Source: Paenibacillus polymyxa (GTDB lineage Bacteria; Bacillota; Bacilli; Paenibacillales; Paenibacillaceae). Taken from it: DNA of 64,000 nucleotides. Each line of letters opens with the position of its first letter. The stretch's first letter is position 1. The notes beneath the pieces were generated by a model. It did no database searches, was not told the origin of the DNA, and saw nothing but the letters and a program-made list of their open reading frames with translations. The position numbers were made by a program, and so were the translations under genes. The DNA is taken from contig NZ_JAGGNR010000008.1 in the NCBI RefSeq assembly GCF_018614975.1, forward strand, positions 1 to 64,000, written 5' to 3'. Positions 17,279 through 25,732 of the stretch are shown here, one piece after another.

Positions 17279-18639
17279 CGTAATACCCCCATATAGATGA
17301 TTATAAAAGTTGCCATACCCAACAGAACTAGCCCGACCATCCACACCATTTTGGAACCTGCTACCCTTTCCGCTGACATGTTCAGATCATATTCTATATC
17401 CATGCTCATTCGTGGCGACTTGTCGGTAGTCCATTGTTCTCTGCCTTCTGTAAACAAGTCACTCAGAAAGACCATACCCGGTGATTGAAAAAAGAGCTGA
17501 TACGCAGAATTTCGACTGACCAGTTGCTCATAAAAAGGATTGATGGCATAGGACATTTCACTGATCCCATCCTGATTCAGATCGAGCCCCTGAAAGGAGT
17601 CCCAGTAATTCTCCATCAGGACATTATTCGGGCTATCCAGCGCCGAAGCTTCAATGACATTGGATACGAATTGGTTACGTGTAAACTTATTGGCTTCTGC
17701 CAGAACCAGCTGGATGCCAATAAAATTCCGCAGCACCGCATTGCCACGGATCTCATTGCCCGAGGATTCTGAAATATTCATGCCGACACGATTACCTTCC
17801 ACTACATTGTTGTGAATTGAGGATTGATGCACGTCATACAATAAAATCCCTTGGGAATGAACATTGGTACTCTGTTTGCGAAAAGAATTGCCCGAGATTA
17901 CCGTATTCTTGACGCCCATAATCATGGCACCTGTCATATTCTCCTCTCCGGTATTGTCCATGACAGATGAGCCGTCAATGTACATACAGTGGATGCCGTA
18001 CCTTGTATGTAACAGCCTGTTATTTTGCACGGTAGACTTGCGACTGTTCTCCAGATAGATTCCATCCCTCATGCCGATGATCTCATTGGCTTCAATGTAA
18101 CTGTCATGCGAGTTGTACAGATCAATGCCATTGCCCTTCTGTCCACTGGAAGCAGAATCAGACCCGACCCAAGTAATGTTGTTCCGCTGAATCGTTGCAT
18201 GACTCGAATTCCGGATGATCATCCCATACCCCTGGGTCTGAATATGCAGATCCGTGATTTCACTGTTCTTCCCTTCAACCTGAATCGCTGCAGTCTGTCC
18301 ATTCGTATCATGTTCAATTGTAAAACCGCTCAACTTCACCCCATCCGAGCGAATCATTATCGTAGAGGTGGCTTCCGCATTAACAACTATGACCGTAGGA
18401 TCACCCTGCATGGTGATGTTTTTGTCAATCGTCACGGGTCCAGAATAACGACCTGATGCAAGTTCAATGACTTCTCCAGGTGCAGAACGGTCAATCATAG
18501 GCTGGAGGGGAATGAGATCACGATATCCGGAAGAGGCCATGATTGCACCGTGCGGAAGGGATAGCAGGAGTAACATCATTCCGATTAGAAAAATTAATCC
18601 CCGAACCCTAACAATCCCAAAACTACGTTGGTTGTACAC
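17272..18639 (-). CDS. nosD: NosD-like secreted copper-centre assembly protein
   Basis: A 455-residue protein with an N-terminal signal segment (GLIFLIGMMLLLLSL), a long right-handed beta-helix made of repeated parallel strands (for example GIYLENSRKSTVQNNRLLHT and GMNISESSGNEIRGNAVLRN), the family-typical ending EANKFTRNQFVSNVIEA, and a C-terminal membrane anchor. NosD works with NosFY to build the copper sites of nitrous oxide reductase. The GTG at 18639 has GGAGGG five bases upstream; a GTG at 18657 is an alternative. First gene of nosD-L-Y-F-tlpA. No nosZ is found on either side. Confidence 0.85.
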   Translation of the reverse strand: MYNQRSFGIVRVRGLIFLIGMMLLLLSLPHGAIMASSGYRDLIPLQPMIDRSAPGEVIELASGRYSGPVTIDKNITMQGDPTVIVVNAEATSTIMIRSDGVKLSGFTIEHDTNGQTAAIQVEGKNSEITDLHIQTQGYGMIIRNSSHATIQRNNITWVGSDSASSGQKGNGIDLYNSHDSYIEANEIIGMRDGIYLENSRKSTVQNNRLLHTRYGIHCMYIDGSSVMDNTGEENMTGAMIMGVKNTVISGNSFRKQSTNVHSQGILLYDVHQSSIHNNVVEGNRVGMNISESSGNEIRGNAVLRNFIGIQLVLAEANKFTRNQFVSNVIEASALDSPNNVLMENYWDSFQGLDLNQDGISEMSYAINPFYEQLVSRNSAYQLFFQSPGMVFLSDLFTEGREQWTTDKSPRMSMDIEYDLNMSAERVAGSKMVWMVGLVLLGMATFIIIYMGVLRK

Positions 18640-18814
18640 ACCATCCCTCCATTCCACTTAAAATCAACTCTCCATGTTCCTCATCCATTGAAGCAACGTA
18701 ATAAATGAAGCGTTATCACAATCCTGATCACAGTGTACTTAAAATGAACTTTTTTCCATATAGCTCAATTAGGCTATAGACGCTACATTTTTGTGTCGAT
18801 ATTGTGATGTAAAC

Positions 18815-18842
18815 CCAAAAAAAGCCGCCATATCGGCGACTT
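18815..18842 (-). terminator. terminator of the TetR gene, recurrent GCCGCC/GGCGAC type
   Basis: An A7 tract precedes AAGCCGCC and GGCGACTT. On the minus strand the stem carries one U-G wobble followed by T7. The same stem recurs after several other minus-strand genes in this window. Confidence 0.8.
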
Positions 18843-18888
18843 CCCAAGCAACTGTGCTATATAAATGCCATTCAAGTATTAAAAATAA

Positions 18889-19485
18889 TTAATTCCTCTC
18901 TTCCCTATTACCCAGAATTCCGTAAAGAAACAGCTTGCCCAACTCTTTTCGCACATTTACGTTAAGTTTTTCTGCGAAAGATGGTTCGCTCAACATGGCC
19001 ATAATTCCATTCATAAAAATCATGATGGCTTCTGCCGATACACCTCCTTTTATTTTCCCCTCGGCTTTGCCTTGTTCGATCAGCTTCATAAGCTCAGGGA
19101 TGACAACGTTTCTGGCATAATCCTCAACATGCTCTCTGAATGCCGGATCTTCAAACATAAAATTCTTGATGCCCTCACTATTCAACGTCTCTTGATTGTT
19201 GACGGATACCTCATACATTTTACTCATCTTATCTTCAAAAGGAATATCGGAGTTCATTAGTAGACTGAATTCCTTCCCCGACTCATCTATTTGATGGTAA
19301 AAAATCTGCTTGGCCAATTCTTCTTTACTTCCAAAAAAATTATATATGGATGCAGGAGACACACCAGCATGTTGCGCGATCTCTCTTACGCCGATTTCTT
19401 TAAAATTGCGAGTCATCACCATATCGATTAGCGATTGCAGGATTTGCTTTTTTTTCTGTTCTCTGCGTTTTTCGAAGCCATTCAT
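18889..19485 (-). CDS. TetR-family regulator of the adjacent ABC exporter
   Basis: A 198-residue TetR protein: KKKQILQSLIDMVMTRNFKEIGVREIAQHAGVSPASIYNFFGSKEELAKQIF forms the N-terminal DNA-binding domain, followed by a helical sensor domain. It is divergent from an ABC ATPase/permease pair. The intergenic region has an inverted repeat (TATGTAAC, 13 bp, GTTACATA) overlapping the exporter promoter. It is therefore the likely local repressor, released by an unknown ligand. Confidence 0.85.
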   Translation of the reverse strand: MNGFEKRREQKKKQILQSLIDMVMTRNFKEIGVREIAQHAGVSPASIYNFFGSKEELAKQIFYHQIDESGKEFSLLMNSDIPFEDKMSKMYEVSVNNQETLNSEGIKNFMFEDPAFREHVEDYARNVVIPELMKLIEQGKAEGKIKGGVSAEAIMIFMNGIMAMLSEPSFAEKLNVNVRKELGKLFLYGILGNREERN

Positions 19486-19547
19486 GGTAAGCTACCGTCC
19501 TATCCTCCGCGAATTATGTAACAATATACCTCCATGTTATATTTTTA

Positions 19548-19602
19548 TTGACATCTAATCAAGCCGATAATATTATGTAACTTAGATGGTATTTGTTACA
19601 TA
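19548..19602 (+). promoter_or_regulatory. exporter promoter with overlapping TetR operator
   Basis: TTGACA (19548-19553), a 17-nt spacer and TATTAT (19571-19576) form a near-consensus promoter. TATGTAAC (19574-19581) and GTTACATA (19595-19602) form an inverted repeat that overlaps the -10 and the expected start point. Another TATGTAAC half-site lies at 19515-19522 towards tetR. Confidence 0.75.
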
Positions 19603-19626
19603 TTTTTTTTCGTGGAGGTGATATCA

Positions 19627-20508
19627 ATGATCAAGGTCCACTCATTAACCAAGATCTATTCGAATGGTAAGGGCATTCGGGATGTGAGTTTTGACGTTGA
19701 AGAAGGAGAGGTCTTTGGATTTCTTGGGCCCAATGGTGCCGGAAAAACAACGACTCTGCGTCATCTGATGGGATTTGTGAACCCCTCCAGCGGAAAGGCT
19801 AGCATTAACGGCTTAGACTGCAGAAGGGAAGCAGCACAAATACAGAAGAATTTGGGTTATATGCCTGGCGAGATCGCATTTTACGATAACATGACAGGCA
19901 TGCATTTTCTGGAATTTATTGATGATTTAAGAGGACGTAACGACAAATTGCGCCGCGATCAATTAATCAACCGATTCGAGTTGGATTCGGGTCGGAAGAT
20001 CCGCAAAATGTCCAAGGGGATGAAACAAAAAGTAGGATTGATCGCCGCTTTTATGCACGACCCTGCAGTGCTCATTCTTGATGAACCTACAAGCGGGCTG
20101 GATCCGCTGATGCAGCGAAGATTTGTGGAACTAATTATTGAGGAAAGAAACCGGGGCAAAACGATACTGATGTCTTCCCATCTCTTTGATGAAGTCGATC
20201 ACACTTGTGAACGTGTAGGCATCATACGAGAAGGGTCAATCGTAACCGTGGAGAACATAAACTCGCTAAAAAGGACACTGCCGAAAAGCATTGTAGTCGC
20301 TCTGGCACATGCGGAGGATATGAAGATCCTTCAAAATAACGGACTCCTTTATACTGAATTGGGTCCTTTACGTGTGGACATTAAGATTACGGATGGATAT
20401 GACCAAGTGCTCAGCGCACTCTCCCAATGCAAGGTTATTGATATGGAGTGCCCTCCCCAAACGCTTGAGCAAATTTTCATGGACTTTTATGGGAAGGAGC
20501 ACAATTAA
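19627..20508 (+). CDS. ABC transporter ATP-binding protein (drug/peptide exporter type)
   Basis: A 293-residue ABC ATPase: Walker A GPNGAGKTTT, signature MSKGMKQKV, Walker B VLILDEPTSGLDP, switch MSSHLFDE, and a C-terminal regulatory tail typical of BcrA/YhcH-like ATPases. It partners the permease encoded two bases downstream. The ATG at 19627 follows GGAGGTGAT. Transcription is driven by the TTGACA/TATTAT promoter under likely TetR control. The substrate is not known; antimicrobial peptides or lipophilic drugs are the usual cargo of this class. Confidence 0.85.
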   Translation: MIKVHSLTKIYSNGKGIRDVSFDVEEGEVFGFLGPNGAGKTTTLRHLMGFVNPSSGKASINGLDCRREAAQIQKNLGYMPGEIAFYDNMTGMHFLEFIDDLRGRNDKLRRDQLINRFELDSGRKIRKMSKGMKQKVGLIAAFMHDPAVLILDEPTSGLDPLMQRRFVELIIEERNRGKTILMSSHLFDEVDHTCERVGIIREGSIVTVENINSLKRTLPKSIVVALAHAEDMKILQNNGLLYTELGPLRVDIKITDGYDQVLSALSQCKVIDMECPPQTLEQIFMDFYGKEHN

Positions 20509-20509
20509 T

Positions 20510-21307
20510 ATGTCCTGGGCATTATTTAAAGCAAACATGCGGGCCAATCGGTTCATTTGGTTTCTTGTTGTAGCCATTTATTCTTTTTATTCCATTATGC
20601 TGATCGGTATGTTCGATCCGGATAGCGTCGATGCATTAAAAGAAATGTTAAGCATGCTTCCTCCTGAGCTCATCAATGCTATGGGAATGAACGTTGGAAC
20701 CACCTTGCTTACCTTTCTTTCCGGAACACTTTACAGTCTTCTTCTCTATTTGTTCCCCATGATTGTTTCCATCATTACGAACCACCGAATAATAGCCGCT
20801 CATGTGGATAAAGGAAGTATGTCCTATCTGCTTTCAACGTCCAACTCAAGAAAACGCATTGCTGTTACCCAAGCGGTCTACAGTCTGATCTCAATAACAG
20901 CGATCTTTTGCTGGATTACGGTACTAACTCTTGTCGTATCATCTGTCATGTTTCCGGGGCTTATGGATATTAACAATTTCATTTGGCTTAATCTTTACGC
21001 CCTTCTGATGTATTACGCGATCAATGGCATCTGTTTTTTCGCATCTTGTTTGGCAAATGAAAGCAAGTATAGCCTTGGACTCGGCGCCGGTATTTCTGTA
21101 GCGTTTGTACTGCTGCAAATGTTGGGCGATTCAGGAGAAACGTTGAGCTGGATTGGCAATATCTCATTGTATTCCTTGTTCGATCCGGTGCGATTGTTCG
21201 CGGGTGATAGCTTTGCGTATGGAGGAATGGCTGTGTTCGCAGGACTCGCAGTACTTCTGTATGGTGCAGGAATCGTTATTTTTGAAAAAAAAGATTTGCC
21301 CATTTAA
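20510..21307 (+). CDS. ABC transporter permease subunit
   Basis: A 265-residue membrane protein with about six hydrophobic helices, starting SWALFKANMRANRFIWFLVV. The GSMSYLLSTSNSRKRI coupling segment after the second helix is characteristic of ABC-2 type permeases of unknown drug exporters in Firmicutes. The start codon is one base after the ATPase stop, with AAGGAG overlapping the end of that gene, so translation is coupled. Confidence 0.8.
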   Translation: MSWALFKANMRANRFIWFLVVAIYSFYSIMLIGMFDPDSVDALKEMLSMLPPELINAMGMNVGTTLLTFLSGTLYSLLLYLFPMIVSIITNHRIIAAHVDKGSMSYLLSTSNSRKRIAVTQAVYSLISITAIFCWITVLTLVVSSVMFPGLMDINNFIWLNLYALLMYYAINGICFFASCLANESKYSLGLGAGISVAFVLLQMLGDSGETLSWIGNISLYSLFDPVRLFAGDSFAYGGMAVFAGLAVLLYGAGIVIFEKKDLPI

Positions 21308-21360
21308 TCGTGGTATAGTTTGATCTATTCCCGCAAAGGGCAGCAATGATGAATAAACGC

Positions 21361-21401
21361 AAATGGGACGAAACAGGGTAGACCTCTGCTTCGTCCCATT
21401 T
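21361..21401. terminator. bidirectional terminator
   Basis: AAATGGGACGAA and TTCGTCCCATTT form a 12-bp perfect stem between the convergent exporter operon and bshB2. Confidence 0.75.
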
Positions 21402-21461
21402 GAACGTATTATTACTCTACCGTCTACTTAAAACCCCATCGGCAACTTCCGATGAATCATG

Positions 21462-22160
21462 TTATTCAAATGGGTAGGTCCAGAATGTTTCTCTGCCGAA
21501 ACGGGCCTGGATTTCATCTTGATTTAACTCTCGATCTCCGACAAGCTCCGCTGCCTGAAACTGTGAACGATGGGCCCGGATCGACGCCATTTTTTGTTTC
21601 AAAAATCCCGTTACATCAACGATTACATCGGCTTTACCAATGAACTGTTCCTGGTTGTGGGCAAATGCAACGCAATGAACCAGTGGACGCTCTCCCACAG
21701 GAAGACGACTAATCGTCCGAATGACGGCTTCTCCCGTCGCATCATGATCAGGATGTACACTGAACCCCGGATAGAAAGTAATCACAAGTGATGGATTCAG
21801 TTCCTTGAGCAGTGCCATGATGCTATCGTCGAGCAGCTGTGGGTCTTCGAACTCGATCATTTTATCGTGGAAGCCGAGCATTCTTAAGTCCTGAATTCCA
21901 ATCGCTTCGGAAGCTTCAATCAGTTCTAGTTTGCGTATTGCAGGCAACGTGACGCGGTTAGCAAAAGGAGGAATCCCCATGTTGCGCCCCATCTCGCCCA
22001 GTGTTAGACAAGCATAGGTAACGTGAGAGCCACCTTCTATGTACTTGGCTAATGTTCCGGACACCGAGAAAGCTTCATCATCCGGATGCGGATATACCAC
22101 CAAGATTCGCTCATGCTCATTATCTGTAGTTTTCATCGTTATTTGATCCTCCGCTTTCAT
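21462..22160 (-). CDS. bshB2: bacillithiol biosynthesis deacetylase BshB2
   Basis: A 232-residue PIG-L/LmbE-type zinc deacetylase with the metal motif VVYPHPDDEAF near the N-terminus and HPDHDATGEAV in the middle. BshB removes the acetyl group from GlcNAc-malate to give GlcN-malate, the second step of bacillithiol synthesis, in the cytoplasm. Sequence and the preceding yojF gene match the BshB2 (YojG) branch rather than BshB1. The start overlaps the yojF stop by one base and is preceded by GGGAG. Other bsh genes are not in this window. Confidence 0.88.
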   Translation of the reverse strand: MKAEDQITMKTTDNEHERILVVYPHPDDEAFSVSGTLAKYIEGGSHVTYACLTLGEMGRNMGIPPFANRVTLPAIRKLELIEASEAIGIQDLRMLGFHDKMIEFEDPQLLDDSIMALLKELNPSLVITFYPGFSVHPDHDATGEAVIRTISRLPVGERPLVHCVAFAHNQEQFIGKADVIVDVTGFLKQKMASIRAHRSQFQAAELVGDRELNQDEIQARFGRETFWTYPFE

Positions 22161-22504
22161 CAGAACATCTCCCGACTCAGTTGTAACGCCACAACCAGCT
22201 TTCCTTGGGTGTCGTGACCAGCTAGAATCAGTCTTTCTTGGTCCTGCTCATCAATATGTGTAAGGCCCTCGGCGTAAATCCATCCCTGAGTGGTTTTCAG
22301 ACCAACCCGGTATGGACCCGTACCTGAAATGGACCCCTGCGTATATCGTATGGCCGCATTAGTAATGAATGCCGATGCTGGGTGCTTCGAACTGTCATAG
22401 TGATGCGCATACGCTCCAGACGTGAGTTCGAGGTGTACGTATAAGTCCTGATTCACAAGTTCATTGATCCGGAGCTGAATATCTTGAGGTTTAATCGGTT
22501 GCAT
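22160..22504 (-). CDS. yojF: YojF family protein (DUF1806)
   Basis: A 114-residue small beta-rich protein: IQLRINELVNQDLYVHLELTSGAY, then ITNAAIRYTQGSISGTGPYRVGLKTTQGWIYAEGLTH. The yojF-bshB2 pairing is conserved in Bacillales. Its biochemical role is not established; co-transcription suggests a link to bacillithiol metabolism. GGAGGC lies before the ATG. Confidence 0.8.
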   Translation of the reverse strand: MQPIKPQDIQLRINELVNQDLYVHLELTSGAYAHHYDSSKHPASAFITNAAIRYTQGSISGTGPYRVGLKTTQGWIYAEGLTHIDEQDQERLILAGHDTQGKLVVALQLSREMF

Positions 22505-22775
22505 AGCGGCCTCCTTGTCTGATGTAATTGTACGAATTTCATTTTAACATAACCAGAAGAGAATATACATGGAGTGACCCTGTCGCCTCTCATAGAGCGT
22601 TCTCATGATGATTCAAGTTTGAAAACAAGAACAGATTTGCGCGTTTTTTTCTCTTTTTATTCATGGATCATATCTATATTATGGGATGTAGGCAAAAACG
22701 CCAGTGATGAATACTCTTAATAAAAACTTATCTCTAAATCGTGCTCAACCGTGTTGGAAAGGAGTTAAACTTGAA

Positions 22776-23561
22776 TTGAAACCTCTAATACAGCTACTTC
22801 ATTTTGGCTATCATCAGGCCATGAGCTGCATATTTCCTGTAGCGATCTTTGGAACACTGGCCCTGTCCAGCGTAATTCCTATTCCTTTCCTTCATCGATA
22901 TGATGCCATTCTGCTCGTATTGCTTGCTGTGCAGTACCTGATGTATCGAAGTGGCTTGGAAACCAAGGATGAAATCAAGGTCATCTGTGTATTTCACATT
23001 ATTGGCCTGGTGCTGGAAATCTATAAAGTATGGATGGGATCTTGGTCTTACCCTGAGCAAGCTTACACCAAAATCCTGGGTGTCCCTCTTTATAGCGGAT
23101 TCATGTATGCAAGTGTAGCCAGTTTTATGTGTCAGGTGTGGCGAAGACTGCGAATGGACATGACCGGATGGCCTGGTTTTGCACCTTCCATGCTGCTCGG
23201 AGCAGCTATCTATATTAACTTTTTCACTCATCATTTTATTCCCGATTTTCGCTGGTGGCTGACGGCACTTGTATTTATTGTGTTCTGGAAAACCTGGATT
23301 ATTTACCGGGTACGAGCAACGACCTATCGAATGCCCTTATCGCTTGCTTTTATCATTGTTGGTTTCTTCATCTGGACTGCTGAGAATATCGCTACATTCT
23401 TCAATGGCTGGAAATATCCTGACCAGCATGATGCCTGGCAACTGGTTAGCTTTAGCAAAATTAGTTCGTGGTTCCTGCTGGTCATCATCAGTGTCATCAT
23501 CGTTGCGCAGCTCAAATATGTGAAGGCCAATCGAAACGCAGAAGATCCAAATTCCATCTAA
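22776..23561 (+). CDS. DUF817 family integral membrane protein (YoaT-like)
   Basis: A protein of about 261 residues with seven or eight hydrophobic helices and the family landmarks LETKDEIKVICVFHIIGLVLEIYKVWMGSWSYPE, GVPLYSGFMYASVASFM and WTAENIATFFNGWKYP. The many conserved Trp/Tyr residues facing the membrane resemble carotenoid-type or haem-type membrane proteins, but no function is known. The TTG at 22776 has AAAGGAG 11 bases upstream and fits the usual family start; an ATG at 22707 with no ribosome binding site would add 23 residues. Confidence 0.75.
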   Translation: MKPLIQLLHFGYHQAMSCIFPVAIFGTLALSSVIPIPFLHRYDAILLVLLAVQYLMYRSGLETKDEIKVICVFHIIGLVLEIYKVWMGSWSYPEQAYTKILGVPLYSGFMYASVASFMCQVWRRLRMDMTGWPGFAPSMLLGAAIYINFFTHHFIPDFRWWLTALVFIVFWKTWIIYRVRATTYRMPLSLAFIIVGFFIWTAENIATFFNGWKYPDQHDAWQLVSFSKISSWFLLVIISVIIVAQLKYVKANRNAEDPNSI

Positions 23562-23580
23562 CCATTACTTCCCTAATCAT

Positions 23581-23634
23581 AAAAACAGCAGCACGCATAG
23601 ACTGGAAAACAAGTCTTCGAATGCCGCTGTTTTT
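23581..23634. terminator. bidirectional terminator
   Basis: AAAAACAGC and GCTGTTTTT bracket an inner AGACT/AGTCT stem, between convergent genes, with T runs on both strands. Confidence 0.7.
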
Positions 23635-23653
23635 TGCGTGGTTCTATTTGAGA

Positions 23654-24352
23654 TTATTCAACAAATAATGAGCCAAAGCCATCTACCTCTTCAATGTCTT
23701 TGTTGATTAAGAGGTTCTCCTTTTCATCATATGCTTTGATCGTATAAGGAACAGTAGCTGATGAAGGCAGGAATACGTACCAGATTTTTTGGTTCTCACC
23801 TGCCTCAACCAGCTTCGCATCGAATGTGTCGGGCTTACCATTCTCTTTGATTTCAACAGTTACACGTTTGATAGTGGAGTCTATGATGTCACCAAACAAC
23901 ATCGGAAACGGTGCCGATACTTTTTCCAACTTCGGTATGCTCATATAATGCAACGCAAACTTGGATTCAACTGATCCATTGATGGAATATCCTCCACCCC
24001 ATACCCATTTCCATCCGAAAATGTTCTTGCGGGTATACTCCATCTGAAGATTACTGTTGTTTTCCCGACCCTTTTTGTGCGTAAACAAAATCATGCCCCC
24101 GTCCACAGCCTCCTGATGAATGAATTGGGAGGTATAAAACTCACCTCTAAATTCTTGAACGGCCCCTTGAGGACTGTTCGCTATAGGAATATGTATAGGT
24201 TCACTTAATCCCCAAACCTTGGATATCCGTTGATCGGCTAGCCCACCAGCACGTTCATTCATATACATATATGCCAAGATTGATAAGGGTGATAGTAAAA
24301 TTACCAATGCAGTGATTAGCAGAATTCTCCTGTTACGTTTGAACATCTCCAA
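23654..24352 (-). CDS. hypothetical membrane-anchored extracytoplasmic protein
   Basis: A protein of about 230 residues with a basic N-terminus (FKRNRRILL), one membrane helix (LITALVILLSPLSILAYMY) and a predicted outside domain without cysteines. The C-terminal part is beta-rich (WYVFLPSSATVPYTIKAYDEKENLL). No family was recognised. The start is uncertain: TTG at 24352 is five bases after AAGGAG, and ATG at 24346 is a further choice. Monocistronic. Confidence 0.55.
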   Translation of the reverse strand: MEMFKRNRRILLITALVILLSPLSILAYMYMNERAGGLADQRISKVWGLSEPIHIPIANSPQGAVQEFRGEFYTSQFIHQEAVDGGMILFTHKKGRENNSNLQMEYTRKNIFGWKWVWGGGYSINGSVESKFALHYMSIPKLEKVSAPFPMLFGDIIDSTIKRVTVEIKENGKPDTFDAKLVEAGENQKIWYVFLPSSATVPYTIKAYDEKENLLINKDIEEVDGFGSLFVE

Positions 24353-24448
24353 GTGCACTCCTTATAATCACGATGAAATATTAAATACAATCACTCTGAT
24401 ATTACCATAATTAGCATATGAATTCTTGTTTGAGTATAATTCGTACAA

Positions 24449-24471
24449 TAAAAAAAGCGCCTAAGGCGCTT
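24449..24471 (-). terminator. terminator of the secreted-protein/small membrane protein operon
   Basis: AAGCGCC-TAA-GGCGCTT hairpin preceded by an A-tract on the plus strand, so it terminates minus-strand transcripts. Confidence 0.75.
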
Positions 24472-24528
24472 AATACATAAGTGACGCTACGATTTTCATA
24501 GTCATTTAAGGAGATTAAGTAAAGAAAA

Positions 24529-24708
24529 TTACTTCCTTGCTTTTGAAATACCTACTACTGTACTAAATATAATAGCGCTAAATAAATTTAGCATATGATC
24601 GATCTCATCCCAAGTTCTATGGCGTATTAGCATATTAAATATGATAAAAACCAAATTGCAGAGTATGAAGAATCCCAAGAAGTTTTTAAGAAAAGTTTTC
24701 AAATCCAT
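24529..24708 (-). CDS. small two-helix membrane protein, possible immunity partner
   Basis: A 59-residue protein with two hydrophobic helices (FLGFFILCNLVFIIFNMLI and LFSAIIFSTVVGI), a basic loop (RHRTWDE) and a KARK tail. The ATG at 24708 is one base after the stop of the secreted protein gene and has GGGGGA upstream, so the two are translationally coupled. A membrane protein of this size directly after a secreted protein fits the layout of bacteriocin immunity genes. That role is inferred from position only. Confidence 0.55.
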   Translation of the reverse strand: MDLKTFLKNFLGFFILCNLVFIIFNMLIRHRTWDEIDHMLNLFSAIIFSTVVGISKARK

Positions 24709-24709
24709 C

Positions 24710-25531
24710 TCAATCCCCCACATACCCGCTCAAAAATTTCGTTGCGGTTGTACGTCCTATCTCACTTGTACGGGCTGAATTACTATAAAAAATAGTGTCC
24801 CATTTAGATCCGACAATGATAGTAGTAGCAACTAAGGATTTTTTCTCTGCATACCGTCTTTTATAAAATACAAGTGGAACTTGATCTTGAACAATGGTCA
24901 GTGCCACAGCACCTACAGTAGTTGTTACAACTGCAGCTGATGGGTTCGCAGCCGTTGCTAACGCAAATATTAATGCTGTCACAGCAGTAACAGTATATCT
25001 TTCAATTCTGCTACTACCATCTGCCCAAGACCCGTAATACCAAGCAGATACTGCTCCTCCCATATAGCTATCAAAAGGGGTAATCAAATCCCCTCTATCA
25101 GGACGCACAGGGATATTTGGGATAGTTGAGAGATCGGTTGTATCAACACCAAAATTTTGTGTCTCTGTTTCAATTATTCCATTCTCATTAGTAGTAACTT
25201 GGAAAAGAGAATTCTGGGTATCGATGATAGCATTCTGGATTGCATGTTCAACAAATTTTCCTTCAGCGTTCTTCACATATATTGTGCTATTAATCTCAGT
25301 AAAGTCCTTATTAGCTCTTTCTTCAACTTTATACGTATCTCCATTGCTTTCATACGTATATACAAGATGGGCATCTCCCGGCTTTCCTTCTAAGAAAATA
25401 AAGTTTTGTTTTTCTTTTGAAAGTTGACTAACGCTAGCTTCTAGTGCATTTGGAGCTGCAAGCATCACCGTAGGAACAACAACCTCAAGGCACAGTGCGA
25501 TGGATAAAGCAGCTGTAATTAATTTTTTCAA
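24710..25531 (-). CDS. unrecognised secreted protein, bacteriocin-like layout
   Basis: A 273-residue protein with a clear signal peptide (KKLITAALSIALCLEVVVP..., cleavage probably after LAA or LEA). Residues about 35-140 are polar and beta-prone. A stretch with SYMGGAVSAWYYGSWADGSS follows, then a long alanine/valine/threonine-rich hydrophobic segment (TAVTALIFALATAANPSAAVV and beyond, about residues 180-215). The polar C-terminus contains FYKRRYAEKK. A secreted polypeptide with a late hydrophobic, membrane-active-looking segment and a coupled small membrane protein suggests a large bacteriocin or pore-forming toxin. I could not assign a family. The surroundings are noticeably AT-rich. Confidence 0.6.
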   Translation of the reverse strand: MKKLITAALSIALCLEVVVPTVMLAAPNALEASVSQLSKEKQNFIFLEGKPGDAHLVYTYESNGDTYKVEERANKDFTEINSTIYVKNAEGKFVEHAIQNAIIDTQNSLFQVTTNENGIIETETQNFGVDTTDLSTIPNIPVRPDRGDLITPFDSYMGGAVSAWYYGSWADGSSRIERYTVTAVTALIFALATAANPSAAVVTTTVGAVALTIVQDQVPLVFYKRRYAEKKSLVATTIIVGSKWDTIFYSNSARTSEIGRTTATKFLSGYVGD

Positions 25532-25689
25532 AGATAGAATCTCCCTTCGACTTCCAATTGTTTCAGTTGAGGAACACTCCCTAAATGACTATATTTATAT
25601 TTTATTACATTAAATACACTTAATTGTATTCGTTATGTAAACTTTATATTAACTTTGGTTTTAAATACCAATAAAGAATTAAACAAATC

Positions 25690-25715
25690 AAAAAAGGCCG
25701 CCAACGGCGACCTTT
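25690..25715 (-). terminator. terminator of murB, recurrent GCCGCC/GGCGAC type
   Basis: A-tract, then AAAGGCCGCC and GGCGACCTTT with a three-base loop, 18 bp after the murB stop. It carries the same wobble position as the related terminators. Confidence 0.8.
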
Positions 25716-25732
25716 CAAGTCATTCAACAAAG

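Noticed and set aside
18661..18815. TGTGAT repeats upstream of nosD as possible Fnr/CRP sites
   Set aside because: The half sites are not arranged as the known palindromes, so anaerobic control of the nos operon cannot be claimed.
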